A stretch of DNA of 52,625 bases, from assembly GCA_031285685.1 (NCBI GenBank), contig JAITVS010000201.1:1-52625 (forward strand), written 5' to 3'. This document shows positions 27,186 through 36,131 of this stretch, piece by piece. The first letter of the stretch is position 1, and each line of letters opens with the position of its first letter. The DNA comes from Tannerella sp. Lineage in GTDB: Bacteria; Bacteroidota; Bacteroidia; Bacteroidales; Tannerellaceae. Position numbers and translations under genes: made by a program. Below the pieces are notes generated by a model. The model did not search any database, had not been told where the DNA came from, and saw only the letters and a list, made by a program, of their open reading frames with translations.

Positions 27186-29147
27186 TTAATTCTTAATTAC
27201 AATGTATTCTCCGAAGCTTTTGTGAGCGTTTACTACTTCACGGAAATCGGACCACTCTGAGGCATCGTAGACACGTTTTTTTAATGCCAGTTTCTGATAT
27301 AGTTTAATCCTGTTTCCTTCCTGTTTTATAAAGCCTTCGAAATCAGCGGAATCGCTTTTCTTTGCTTTTTCTCTGGAATCGGATACCAATTTGTATCCTT
27401 TGGGTAGCTGTATCGTTTCACTTAGTTCTACTAAACGTGAGCAGGCATCCTTGAAATCGTATTCGCGTTTTTCGAGATCCGTGTTGATGCGAAGATGTGA
27501 TTGTACGGCACTGTAAAGATTGTTCATCACCATCGGCTTGAAAAGTAGTTCGCTTTTTCCGGGTACTGCGTAATCGGGTATTTCATACCGGAATGTAATT
27601 TGTATGGGGGCTGACTGATAGTCTTTCGGATTTTTACCATAGTCTACGCTGATCAGCTTCGCTTTCGGAGAAACGGCCAGAATTTGTTGTTCCATTAAGT
27701 TTTGCCACTCGGTTTGCCAGCCTTGTGTGAATACATTGCGGATGTTCCGGTCGGATTGGCCTTCGGCGGTAATTGTAAATTGTCCTCGGAGTGTTCCTTT
27801 CTCGTCTAAACTGTTGTTGGCATTGATCCGTATATAATGATTTTCCGGTGGAGAAACCGGTGTCAGTAAAATGTCGGAACCTTCCGGTACACCGGGCAGG
27901 TAGTTTTGCTGTTGTTCGGCGCTGCTCCATAGCTCGCGGCAGAACGGAACCCATGTTGGGTCTAACGGCATATAGGTGCCGTCGGATAACTTAACAACCG
28001 CCACACAATGATTGAAATGGTCTGCGGGGATCGATTCAACACGGCTTCCTGCCATTGTCATGGCCGGATATGCTTCGAAGCCGGCCATACGGAGAAATGA
28101 AATAAGCATTCCTGCAATATCTTTACATACTCCGCAACGGTCCGTGTAATTCATTTGGGTGTTGTGTAATGTATAGCCTTCTCCTTTACCCATGGAGATG
28201 CCGGAGTATCGTATATTGTCGGCTACCCAATGTGTAAGAACGGCTATCTTTTCCATCTCCGTCTTCTTGCCTTTTATCAGCTCGTCGACTTTCTTCTGTG
28301 CTTCGGGAAGAGCATTGAAACTACCATATTCTTCGTTTACATTATGGAACCACAATGATTTGTTTTCCCATTTGGGAGTCGAAGACATGAATAATTTAGG
28401 TGCGGCGTCGAACAAATCGACCATATTCGGCTCGCGTTTGAACGGCATCGCATTTTCAACAAAAAACGTATAAGATTTCATCTCATTTTCATATCTCATC
28501 GATGAGGTACATTCTCCCTGATAAAACTGGAATTGAAGTTCTTTTTCCATCGGGACGGAAACCTTATAAATCTTGCGTACGGTCGGCTCATCTACCCAGA
28601 ACGGAACGATGTCGTAAAATTGCCCGCGCATCGGGGGAATGAAACGGGAATCGTCATCAAGACTGTTCAGCAACGCATAGGTGAACCCTTTTTTAGCTAT
28701 CTCGTATTCGACAATGTCACCCGGTCGCAATTGTCCTGTTTCCAGCATGATCTGACGTGCTCCCCAGAAGATTGCACGTGCCGGTGCGGCATAATCGCAA
28801 GCTTTGGTTACATCCAGATTTTCTACTTCACCGCCGGCACGATAGATGGTAGCATACTTGAATTCGGCAAATGCGGTCAGCGGGTCGTAGTCATAGATAA
28901 TCGCCCGGTTGTCGACGGCTCCTTTTTCCGAAAGTACTTTAAACGCTTTATAAACGGCAAAAGAACCGGAACCGGTAGGTTGAACATTCACTGATATGCT
29001 GTCAAGCAATGTTACAACGTCAAAAGTTTTGTACGCCTGAGGATTTTCACGGGTCGGATCCTGTGGGAATCTGCGGATTTCACCGTTCTGCGCCGGAACA
29101 GGCACAAAAGCAATAACCGCCAGAATAATAGTTATCAGGTGCTTCAT
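27186..29147 (-). CDS. DUF3857 and transglutaminase-like domain protein
   Basis: A 653-residue exported protein with a signal peptide ending near PVPAQ (about residue 19). A DUF3857 domain covers about 35-200 and a transglutaminase-like cysteine-peptidase fold about 290-400. The catalytic triad is visible: Cys about 341 in RCGVCKDIAGM, His in DHFNHCVAVV, and Asp in MPLDPTW. A C-terminal DUF2569/DUF3858-like beta domain follows. The role is probably processing or cross-linking of peptides in the periplasm or at the surface. It has a strong promoter and leads a two-gene operon with the fusion protein at 24173-27169. Confidence 0.88.
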   Translation of the reverse strand: MKHLITIILAVIAFVPVPAQNGEIRRFPQDPTRENPQAYKTFDVVTLLDSISVNVQPTGSGSFAVYKAFKVLSEKGAVDNRAIIYDYDPLTAFAEFKYATIYRAGGEVENLDVTKACDYAAPARAIFWGARQIMLETGQLRPGDIVEYEIAKKGFTYALLNSLDDDSRFIPPMRGQFYDIVPFWVDEPTVRKIYKVSVPMEKELQFQFYQGECTSSMRYENEMKSYTFFVENAMPFKREPNMVDLFDAAPKLFMSSTPKWENKSLWFHNVNEEYGSFNALPEAQKKVDELIKGKKTEMEKIAVLTHWVADNIRYSGISMGKGEGYTLHNTQMNYTDRCGVCKDIAGMLISFLRMAGFEAYPAMTMAGSRVESIPADHFNHCVAVVKLSDGTYMPLDPTWVPFCRELWSSAEQQQNYLPGVPEGSDILLTPVSPPENHYIRINANNSLDEKGTLRGQFTITAEGQSDRNIRNVFTQGWQTEWQNLMEQQILAVSPKAKLISVDYGKNPKDYQSAPIQITFRYEIPDYAVPGKSELLFKPMVMNNLYSAVQSHLRINTDLEKREYDFKDACSRLVELSETIQLPKGYKLVSDSREKAKKSDSADFEGFIKQEGNRIKLYQKLALKKRVYDASEWSDFREVVNAHKSFGEYIVIKN

Positions 29148-29184
29148 GGTATATTTTGTTTATATTATATAATTTATACTTACG

Positions 29185-29215
29185 CAAAGGTATAAATGCT
29201 TTTGGTTTTTGCAAT
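29185..29215 (-). promoter_or_regulatory. Bacteroidota-type promoter of the DUF3857 operon
   Basis: On the minus strand the -7 box TACCTTTG (29192-29185) is exactly 19 bases from ATTG (29215-29212), the preferred spacing. The start codon at 29147 is about 35-40 bases below the box. Confidence 0.75.
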
Positions 29216-29243
29216 ATTTTATTGCCGGATAATGTTGTGATAT

Positions 29244-29279
29244 AAAAAACAAGGAGGCAACCCTGACGGGCTGCCTCCT
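29244..29279 (-). terminator. Terminator of the second SusC/SusD locus
   Basis: The stem AGGAGGCA/TGCCTCCT (29252-29259 and 29272-29279) is extended by an inner CCC/GGG pair, and is followed on the minus strand by a T-run (29249-29244). It lies 58 bases beyond the stop of the GH3 gene. A second 7-bp hairpin, CTGGAAT/ATTCCAG, occurs at 29311-29331. Confidence 0.88.
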
Positions 29280-29336
29280 ACCTAAACAAAAAACTAAACC
29301 TATTTGTTCCCTGGAATAGTAATCATTCCAGAGTGA

Positions 29337-31556
29337 CTATTTTAATTCAAATGAAACTATTCCCCTGATATCATTGGCCGATGAACCGATCAGGGCTTCG
29401 AATTTTCCGGGTTCTGCCACCCATTCGTGTTTTTTATCATCAAAGAAACTGAGTGCGCTTTTATCAACGGCAAGAGTCACTGTTTTTTCCTCACCCGGAG
29501 CCAGTTTTATCTTTTGAAATCCCTTCAATTCTTTGGCCGGACGTGGTAGTGATGATTTTTTGTCACTGATATATAGCTGGATAACTTCCTGTCCCTCACG
29601 GGAGCCGGAGTTTTTAACAGTGACCGAAAACGTAATGGTTTCGCTGTTCGTTATCACTTTTTTATCGGCTGTAGGCTTACCATAGGTGAATGTTGTGTAA
29701 CTCAGACCATGGCCAAACGGAAACAACGGTTTTAATTTTTCTTTATCAAAATAACGATAACCGACGAAGAGATCGTCATGATATGTAATTTCGTCTTTTG
29801 TTCCGGGGTATTCACCCATAGCATGTGCGCTGTAATCGGTCAGTTTTTGTGCAAAAGTGAACGGTAGTTTGCCCGAAGGGTTAATATCGCCGGTAAGAAT
29901 ATCTGCTATCGCGTTTCCGGCTTCGCTTCCCAGATACCAGGCCTGCAATATGGAAGGTACTTCCGTTGCCCAGGGCATTGATACCGCATTACCGGAGAGC
30001 AGGACTACCGCCAGATTCTTATTCGCTTTAGCTAATTCTTTGATCAGTTCGTCCTGTCCGTAGGGCAGTCCGTATTGCTTTCTGTCATCCCCTTCACAAT
30101 CCTGGTTTGGATTTTTATTTAATCCTCCGATAAAGATAACAAAGTCCGCGTTTCGGGCAATGTTTACGGCCTCATCGGATAACTCTTTTGCCGGGCGGTT
30201 TTCCCGAATGTCCTGTCCGGTGCTCAGACCGTCCTGTTTATCCACTACATCGCCGGTATACCCTCTCGCATAGATGATTTCGGCTTGTTCTCCGACACGT
30301 TTTTTCAAACCTTCCAAGGGAGAGATTTCATATTTGGCTTTCAGTGAGGAACTACCTCCTCCTACAGTCATGACTTTGATCGCATTTTCCCCTATGACGG
30401 CAATTTTCTTTGTTTTTGAAAGATCAACCGGCAATGCATTATTTCTGTTTTGTAATAATACGATCCCTTCCTGTGCTATCCGGCGTGCTGCCGCTCCGTG
30501 TTCGGAACTGCCGAATGTCCCCCACGGACGATTTTTATTCATCGTAGTACGAAATGTCAGACGCAGTATATTCCGGGCCTTGTCGTTGACAATTTCAACA
30601 GGAATTTCTCCTGATTCCAATAATCTCAGGAACGGTTTTGAGAGATAATAATTATCATAGGCATTGCTTTTGTTTTCGGTCAACCCGTCTGTCCATGTAC
30701 CGAATTCCATATCCAGTCCGTTGTAAGCAGCCTGTTCCGTATTATTTACGCCTCCCCAATCGGAAACGACCACCCCGTCAAACTTCCATTCTTTGCGCAA
30801 GATATCATTCAATAGGTATTGGTTGTGGCAACACCATTCTCCTTTGTAACGATTGTATGCTCCCATAATAGCCCAGGTTCCGCCTTCCTGAACGGAAGCC
30901 TTAAATGCCGGAAGGTATATTTCATATAAAGCGCGGTCGCTTAGATTCACATTGACTGTGTGGCGTGCGATCTCCTGATTGTTCAATGCATAATGTTTTA
31001 CACATGTGGCAACTCCGTTTTCTTGTACACCTTGTATGTAAGGAACAACCATGACAGAGGCCAGATAGGGATCTTCGCCCATATATTCAAAATTGCGTCC
31101 GTTCAGTGGTGTCCGGTAGATGTTGACTCCTGGCCCTAATAATACATTTTTGTTACGGTAACGCGCCTCTTCACCGATTGATTTACCATATAATGCCGAC
31201 ATTTCCGGATTCCATGTCGCGGCAAGGCAGGTCAACGCCGGAAATGCCATGCAGGAATCGTTTGTCCATCCGGCCTGATTCCACTCATCCCAGAGGACTT
31301 CGGGGCGTATTCCGTGAGGACCGTCCGTCATCCAGTTTTCAGGGATACCTAAACGCGGAACGCCGGCAGAACTGAATTTTGATTGCGCGTGGCACAAGGC
31401 TACCTTTTCTTCAAGCGTCATACGGCTTAAGGCATCCTCGATTCTTTCTTCTATTGGCTTACTATCATCTAAATAGACTGGTATCTGTGCCGAAACCGAA
31501 AACTGAAATGCGATCAAAAAAAATGATACTAGTCTATACTTCATGCTTTTGTTCAT
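29337..31556 (-). CDS. Glycoside hydrolase family 3 (beta-glucosidase-like)
   Basis: A 739-residue exported GH3 enzyme that releases glucose or another sugar from the non-reducing end of oligosaccharides. The start is ATG 31556; the longer frame begins at TTG. A signal peptide ends near SVSAQ. The GH3 TIM-like domain covers about 30-330, with nucleophile D266 in VVSDWGGV, KHYALNN and the DGPHG loop. The alpha/beta sandwich domain (about 380-590) begins IVLLQNR. A fibronectin III-like domain (about 635-735) closes it. It is the last gene of the locus and is followed by a strong terminator. The substrate is probably a beta-glucooligosaccharide, based on its GH5 and GH3 neighbours. Confidence 0.93.
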   Translation of the reverse strand: MNKSMKYRLVSFFLIAFQFSVSAQIPVYLDDSKPIEERIEDALSRMTLEEKVALCHAQSKFSSAGVPRLGIPENWMTDGPHGIRPEVLWDEWNQAGWTNDSCMAFPALTCLAATWNPEMSALYGKSIGEEARYRNKNVLLGPGVNIYRTPLNGRNFEYMGEDPYLASVMVVPYIQGVQENGVATCVKHYALNNQEIARHTVNVNLSDRALYEIYLPAFKASVQEGGTWAIMGAYNRYKGEWCCHNQYLLNDILRKEWKFDGVVVSDWGGVNNTEQAAYNGLDMEFGTWTDGLTENKSNAYDNYYLSKPFLRLLESGEIPVEIVNDKARNILRLTFRTTMNKNRPWGTFGSSEHGAAARRIAQEGIVLLQNRNNALPVDLSKTKKIAVIGENAIKVMTVGGGSSSLKAKYEISPLEGLKKRVGEQAEIIYARGYTGDVVDKQDGLSTGQDIRENRPAKELSDEAVNIARNADFVIFIGGLNKNPNQDCEGDDRKQYGLPYGQDELIKELAKANKNLAVVLLSGNAVSMPWATEVPSILQAWYLGSEAGNAIADILTGDINPSGKLPFTFAQKLTDYSAHAMGEYPGTKDEITYHDDLFVGYRYFDKEKLKPLFPFGHGLSYTTFTYGKPTADKKVITNSETITFSVTVKNSGSREGQEVIQLYISDKKSSLPRPAKELKGFQKIKLAPGEEKTVTLAVDKSALSFFDDKKHEWVAEPGKFEALIGSSANDIRGIVSFELK

Positions 31557-31579
31557 AATTTTATTCAATTTAATCTATG

Positions 31580-32839
31580 TTATTTTACTTGCAATCCCAA
31601 CGATTTAATATAGCCTTCCTGTACAACACAGTTTTTAAATTTGGATGCCTCAATGAAATCACTCATGGCTTTACGTGCAACCTGTTGGTCGGGACGGGCT
31701 TCCCGGATCTCTTTATAGCTGCTGCGCGGCGCTTCGGAAAAGTCGATTATTATTGGCCAGTTTTCCGGCGGTGTAATACCCATGAATGAAGATCCGTCCT
31801 TTTTCTTATACGGCCAGAATGTATATCCGATGTTATTTTCTTCCATTGTTTTACAAAATACGGCCTGCCATTCGTCTGTATTATGACCTATTTCCCCCAT
31901 ATACATAGGCAGGTTTACACTGTCGCGGAAGTTGATAAATCCCAGAATGGCTTCTTGGGTTGGGTCACCCCCGTAGCGGTGACAGGTATACATGATCTTG
32001 TCGTCGAACGTTGCATCTTTTAGCGGTTTGAAGTTTCCATTCCATTGCGAACCTCCTAAGAGGATGATATGGTTCGTATCAACTTCGCGGATTACTTTTG
32101 TTACGCGTTTATATAGCGGTTCCAGCTTACCGTTGAGTTCTTCCATGTTTTCAAAATACGGCGCGATCGGTTCATTGATCAGGTCATAACCAAGAATAAC
32201 TGTTTCGTTTTTATAATAATCAGCTATTTTTCGCCAGATATCACAAAACAATTGCTGGCTGATTTCACTTTCGAACAACCATGGATAACCGTAACTATCA
32301 TCTATATTATCACCGGTTTGTCCACCCGGGGCGTCATGCATATCCAGGATAAGATAGAGGTTGTTGTCGCGGCACCATTTTACGGCACTGTCTATACGTT
32401 CAAAACCGTCCTGATCGACCGTTAACCCCATGTAGTCTTCGTCTGTAAACTGTTTGTAATGAAACGGCAGGCGGATTGTATTTGCTCCGGTAGATGCTAT
32501 AAATCCGATATCTTCACGGGTTATATAGTTATCCTTGAATTGTTTCCAGAATTCAGCAGCAAAATCGGGTCCCGCCATTTCGCAGAACATCTGATTGATC
32601 CGTCCCGGAGAACTTGTTTTGCTAAAACCGAACATATACCCTTCCGGATTGAGCCAGTTTCCGAGGTTGGTCCCTTTAATGAACAGTTTATTTCCGTCAG
32701 GCTTAATCAGATCCGGACCGGATATGCGGATAAATGCTTCCGGAGATGGTGAAACCATTCCTGTCGGGCGTTGCTGCTGTTCGCAGGAAACGAATAGGAT
32801 GGCAGATAGGAGTATAAATATAAATGCGTTCTTGCTCAT
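31580..32839 (-). CDS. Glycoside hydrolase family 5 lipoprotein (endo/exo-glucanase-like)
   Basis: A 419-residue lipoprotein with lipobox ILFVSC (Cys19), so it is probably displayed at the cell surface. The GH5 barrel starts at FIKGTNLGNWL and contains RLPFHYKQF, acid/base E223 in LINEPIA and nucleophile E316 in YMGEIGHN. His in MYTCHRYGG and Trp in YTFWPYKK complete the usual active site. The N-terminal NLGNWL and RLPF motifs are reminiscent of GH5 exo-beta-1,3-glucanase-like groups, but the subfamily cannot be fixed by eye. It lies between two GH3 genes (23 and 110 bases away). It should make the first cuts in a beta-glucan chain. Confidence 0.92.
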   Translation of the reverse strand: MSKNAFIFILLSAILFVSCEQQQRPTGMVSPSPEAFIRISGPDLIKPDGNKLFIKGTNLGNWLNPEGYMFGFSKTSSPGRINQMFCEMAGPDFAAEFWKQFKDNYITREDIGFIASTGANTIRLPFHYKQFTDEDYMGLTVDQDGFERIDSAVKWCRDNNLYLILDMHDAPGGQTGDNIDDSYGYPWLFESEISQQLFCDIWRKIADYYKNETVILGYDLINEPIAPYFENMEELNGKLEPLYKRVTKVIREVDTNHIILLGGSQWNGNFKPLKDATFDDKIMYTCHRYGGDPTQEAILGFINFRDSVNLPMYMGEIGHNTDEWQAVFCKTMEENNIGYTFWPYKKKDGSSFMGITPPENWPIIIDFSEAPRSSYKEIREARPDQQVARKAMSDFIEASKFKNCVVQEGYIKSLGLQVK

Positions 32840-32859
32840 ACATACAAAAATTAAATTTT

Positions 32860-32945
32860 AACATTCAAGGTTTAAGATTTAAGATTCAAAACTTAGAACT
32901 TTAAACTTGGAACCTGAAATTCGATATTTTGATTTCAAAATTTTG
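32860..32945. repeat. Degenerate low-complexity tract between GH5 and GH3 genes
   Basis: The 110-base gap is made of repeated words such as TTTAAGATTTAAGATTCAAAA and ACTTGGAACCTGAAA. A 10-base word TTGGAACCTG (32907-32916) recurs in reverse complement at 52374-52383, in a similar tract. No hairpin terminator or promoter is evident. Confidence 0.5.
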
Positions 32946-32949
32946 AATT

Positions 32950-35208
32950 TTAATCGATAACTTTAAAATCGGCAAATAAACCTTCCTGACTGTTTGTTCC
33001 CGCCCACAATCTGAAATCTCCCGGTTCAACGGTCTTTTCCATGTCAATATTCCAGAAAGTAAGCTCATTTACAGGCAGATTAAATGTAATCGTTTTTGTT
33101 TCACCCGGTTTCAGGATGATGCGTTGAAAACCTTTCAGTTCCTTTACCGGACGGGTGACGGAGCCGACCTTATCCTGTACATACAATTGGACAATTTCGG
33201 TTCCTTCATAATTACCGGTGTTGGTAATATCTACATTTACCGTAATTGTTTCATTGACTTTGAACTTATTAGCCGGCAGTTTGAGGTTATCGTATGCAAA
33301 CGTTGTGTATGATAGCCCGTAGCCAAAGGGAAAGAGCGGATCAAAACCGGCATCAAGGTAAAACGAAGTACATCCGAGAGAACTCTGTCCTGCTTCCAGG
33401 GGGATATCGTCTATCAGTGTTTCTTTGCGGCTCGGAGCGCGTCCGGTATTATTATGTGCGTAGTAAACCGGTACCTGACCCGTCATTTTCGGAAAAGTGA
33501 CCGGAGTTTTACCACTGGGAACAGTTACGCCGGATAACAGATCGGCAATGGCCGGGCCTCCCATTGTACCGGGATGGAACGCGTAAAGAACCGCGTCGGA
33601 TTTATCAATTTCTTCTCCTATTGTCAGAGGCCTGCCTGCCATCACAATTGTGACCAACGGTTTGCCTGTTTTTGCAAGTGCGTCAATCAATTGCGATTGC
33701 GCTCCTTTCAGATTCAGGTCGGCAAGAGAATGAGCTTCACCGGATAAGATGGATTCTTCTCCTATGAAAGCCAGGATCAGGTCTGCACGATTTGCAGCTG
33801 CTACTACGCTTGCAATTCCGTCTGTTTTTTCGTCGCGGCTGTAAGCCAGACCGGCTTCGTAAAAGATCTGTATTTTATCTCCGTATGTGTCGCGTAAAGC
33901 TTTCAGGGGTGTTACGGTATGACTTTTTTCTCCGTCAAAAACCCATGTGCCCATCTGGTCATGGGGAGCATCTGCCAAAGGGCCTACAATAGCAATGCTT
34001 CGTATTTTATCGCTGATTGGCAATATTTGTTTTTCATTCTTCAGGAGAATGACGGATTGTTCCGCGGCTTCCTTTGCTTTAGCCAAATGTTCCGCCGCGT
34101 ATTTTACAGATTGCTCTGTCTCAATGTAAGGATTCTCGAATAGCCCCAACCGGAACTTTAATCGCAGAATATTCCGGACGGCATTATTAATCGTTGTTTC
34201 CGAAACCTTTTTGTCTTTGACGAGTTCTTCCAGATTTTGCAGAAAAGATCCGCTGACCATTTCCATATCGACGCCGGCATTAACTGATTTCTCTGCCGCT
34301 TCTTTCGTGTCTTTGCAAAATCCGTGCGAGACCATTTCTGTTGTCGATGCCCAATCGGTAACGACTAATCCGTCGTATTTCCACTCGTTACGAAGAATAT
34401 CTTTCAGGATGAACGTATTGGCTGTCGAAGGAATTCCATCGTTGTCGTTGAAAGAGGTCATAAACGTCGCGCATCCGGCTTTGGCTGCCGCTTCAAATGG
34501 CGGGAAATAGACATTTCGCATTAAGCGTTCAGGTATGTAGGTGGAATTGTAGTCTTTTCCACCTTCTGCGGCCCCATACCCTACGAAATGTTTGGCACAT
34601 GCCGCTATAGACGAAGGATCTTTTAAAGACTTTCCCTGAAAACCTTTGATCATAGCTTCTCCGAAGATAGCTGATAGATACGGATCCTCTCCGAAGCTTT
34701 CTGCGATACGACCCCAGCGCGGGTCACGCGAAATATCAATCATCGGGGCGAACGTCCAGCGTATGCCATCGGATGACGCTTCGATTGCCGCGATCCGCGC
34801 TCCGTCTTCCACAAGCTGCGGGTTAAATGCCGCAGCTTGTCCGAGCGGGATTGGGAAGATTGTTTTATATCCGTGGATGACATCCCGGGCGATCAGAAGC
34901 GGAATACCAAGACGCGATTCTTTTACTGCTATTTCCTGAGCTTTGTTTACCCATTCCGGATTATTCAGATTTAAAAGCGAACCTATCTTTCCTTCTTTAA
35001 TCTGTGTGATCAGGTCTTCGTCGAGGCCTTTGAACGGACTGATCTGATTCATCTGACCTATTTTTTCCTGTAGGGTCATTTGTCCCAGTATTTTCTCAAT
35101 CCTGTTTTCGATATCTTTGTCTTTCCCGTTATCGGCCTGCGGTGTACATGATACGGACAGGAATAATAATAGACAAATGATGTAAAATGAATCTTTGATA
35201 TTTTTCAT
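32950..35208 (-). CDS. Glycoside hydrolase family 3 lipoprotein (beta-glucosidase/xylosidase-like)
   Basis: A 752-residue GH3 lipoprotein. The start is ATG 35208, giving a clean signal with lipobox FLSVSC; the longer frame adds 18 residues before it. The TIM-like domain covers about 35-360, with KHFVGYGAAEGGKDYN, nucleophile D285 in VVTDWAST and the RDPRWGR motif. The alpha/beta domain (about 390-600) begins SVILLKNE, and the fibronectin III-like domain runs about 655-745. The motif set is that of the BglX-type periplasmic beta-glucosidases. It is distinct from the second GH3 at the end of the operon, so the two may split different linkages. It lies 23 bases after the PKD-type lipoprotein gene. 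Confidence 0.94.
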   Translation of the reverse strand: MKNIKDSFYIICLLLFLSVSCTPQADNGKDKDIENRIEKILGQMTLQEKIGQMNQISPFKGLDEDLITQIKEGKIGSLLNLNNPEWVNKAQEIAVKESRLGIPLLIARDVIHGYKTIFPIPLGQAAAFNPQLVEDGARIAAIEASSDGIRWTFAPMIDISRDPRWGRIAESFGEDPYLSAIFGEAMIKGFQGKSLKDPSSIAACAKHFVGYGAAEGGKDYNSTYIPERLMRNVYFPPFEAAAKAGCATFMTSFNDNDGIPSTANTFILKDILRNEWKYDGLVVTDWASTTEMVSHGFCKDTKEAAEKSVNAGVDMEMVSGSFLQNLEELVKDKKVSETTINNAVRNILRLKFRLGLFENPYIETEQSVKYAAEHLAKAKEAAEQSVILLKNEKQILPISDKIRSIAIVGPLADAPHDQMGTWVFDGEKSHTVTPLKALRDTYGDKIQIFYEAGLAYSRDEKTDGIASVVAAANRADLILAFIGEESILSGEAHSLADLNLKGAQSQLIDALAKTGKPLVTIVMAGRPLTIGEEIDKSDAVLYAFHPGTMGGPAIADLLSGVTVPSGKTPVTFPKMTGQVPVYYAHNNTGRAPSRKETLIDDIPLEAGQSSLGCTSFYLDAGFDPLFPFGYGLSYTTFAYDNLKLPANKFKVNETITVNVDITNTGNYEGTEIVQLYVQDKVGSVTRPVKELKGFQRIILKPGETKTITFNLPVNELTFWNIDMEKTVEPGDFRLWAGTNSQEGLFADFKVID

Positions 35209-35231
35209 CTGACGATCTGTTTTGTATTTAT

Positions 35232-36092
35232 TTACTTTTTGGGAACAAAGCGATACCACCATCCGTTACCGCTTTCCACGGTACTTTCACACATGATGTA
35301 AAATTCATTTTCCGTTATACTGAGAATTTTATAGGTGGACGTACCTGCATAATGTCCGAAAAATCCTCCATCACTTAATTTCAGGGTGCTTCCGTCAATA
35401 CTGAATGTATAAGCCGCATTAGGTGTATATTCAACGTCAAAATCTCCGGCAGGCGGGACTGTCGAGGGTTTGCCTAAGGCATCTTTACCTCCGGAATTGG
35501 TATAGATTTTTCCTTTGTTGGTCCAAATCATGTTATACCCGCCATCCAGATTGAAAGTAAATTCATTTTCATAGAGAGAACATTCTGCTTTACCTTCGGC
35601 GGGACAAGCCCACCAGTCCGGACCGCTTGCTCCGGCAGGGCCTACCCCGAAGTGTCCGTCATGGGAGCGGTCGAATACCCACGTCTTATTTCTGTCGAGC
35701 CCCCCGGCCAAAATAATTGCATTCTGGTTGATCTGAGCCGGGTCGTTTTGTGAAATTACAATGTCTTTCGATATCGTTACCGGCGCTCCCGGATTATAGA
35801 TCTGCATGGTGACCGTATAAGTATTTGCGAACGCGTATTTAGCTTCCGCCGTTTGTCCCGTCGCATTGGCGCCGTTACCCATTTCCCAGTAGATTACCCC
35901 GCCTTTATAATCGGACGTATTGGCTAATTCGATCACATTGGAATTCGAAGCGGACGGGGTCGCGGAAAAACTTAACCTGCTGATATCGGGGGAGGTTCCC
36001 AGTGAATGATCATTATCTTCCTGAGGATCACAGGATGTAATCATAAAGATGACCATCAGCATATTCAGGCTGTATTTAAATAGATTGTTCAT
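35232..36092 (-). CDS. PKD-domain surface lipoprotein, probable glycan-binding protein
   Basis: A 286-residue lipoprotein with lipobox FMITSC (Cys about 21). Residues about 40-115 form a PKD-like Ig domain: SRLSFSATPSASNSN, VIYWEMGNGA and YAFANTYTVTMQIYNP. Residues about 125-286 form an aromatic-rich beta domain with many Trp and Gly residues (PDWWACP, GNGWWYRF), suited to sugar binding. It sits between SusD and the first GH3, the place of surface glycan-binding proteins (SusE/F-like) in such loci. Ligand is inferred to be the same beta-glucan. Confidence 0.82.
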   Translation of the reverse strand: MNNLFKYSLNMLMVIFMITSCDPQEDNDHSLGTSPDISRLSFSATPSASNSNVIELANTSDYKGGVIYWEMGNGANATGQTAEAKYAFANTYTVTMQIYNPGAPVTISKDIVISQNDPAQINQNAIILAGGLDRNKTWVFDRSHDGHFGVGPAGASGPDWWACPAEGKAECSLYENEFTFNLDGGYNMIWTNKGKIYTNSGGKDALGKPSTVPPAGDFDVEYTPNAAYTFSIDGSTLKLSDGGFFGHYAGTSTYKILSITENEFYIMCESTVESGNGWWYRFVPKK

Positions 36093-36131
36093 ATTATTCT
36101 GCTGTTTTAATCGGTTTAATTTTATTCATTT

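Noticed and set aside
28533-28994. 153-codon plus-strand frame opposite the DUF3857/transglutaminase gene
   Set aside because: It is antisense to a conserved domain and has no recognisable motif or ribosome site.
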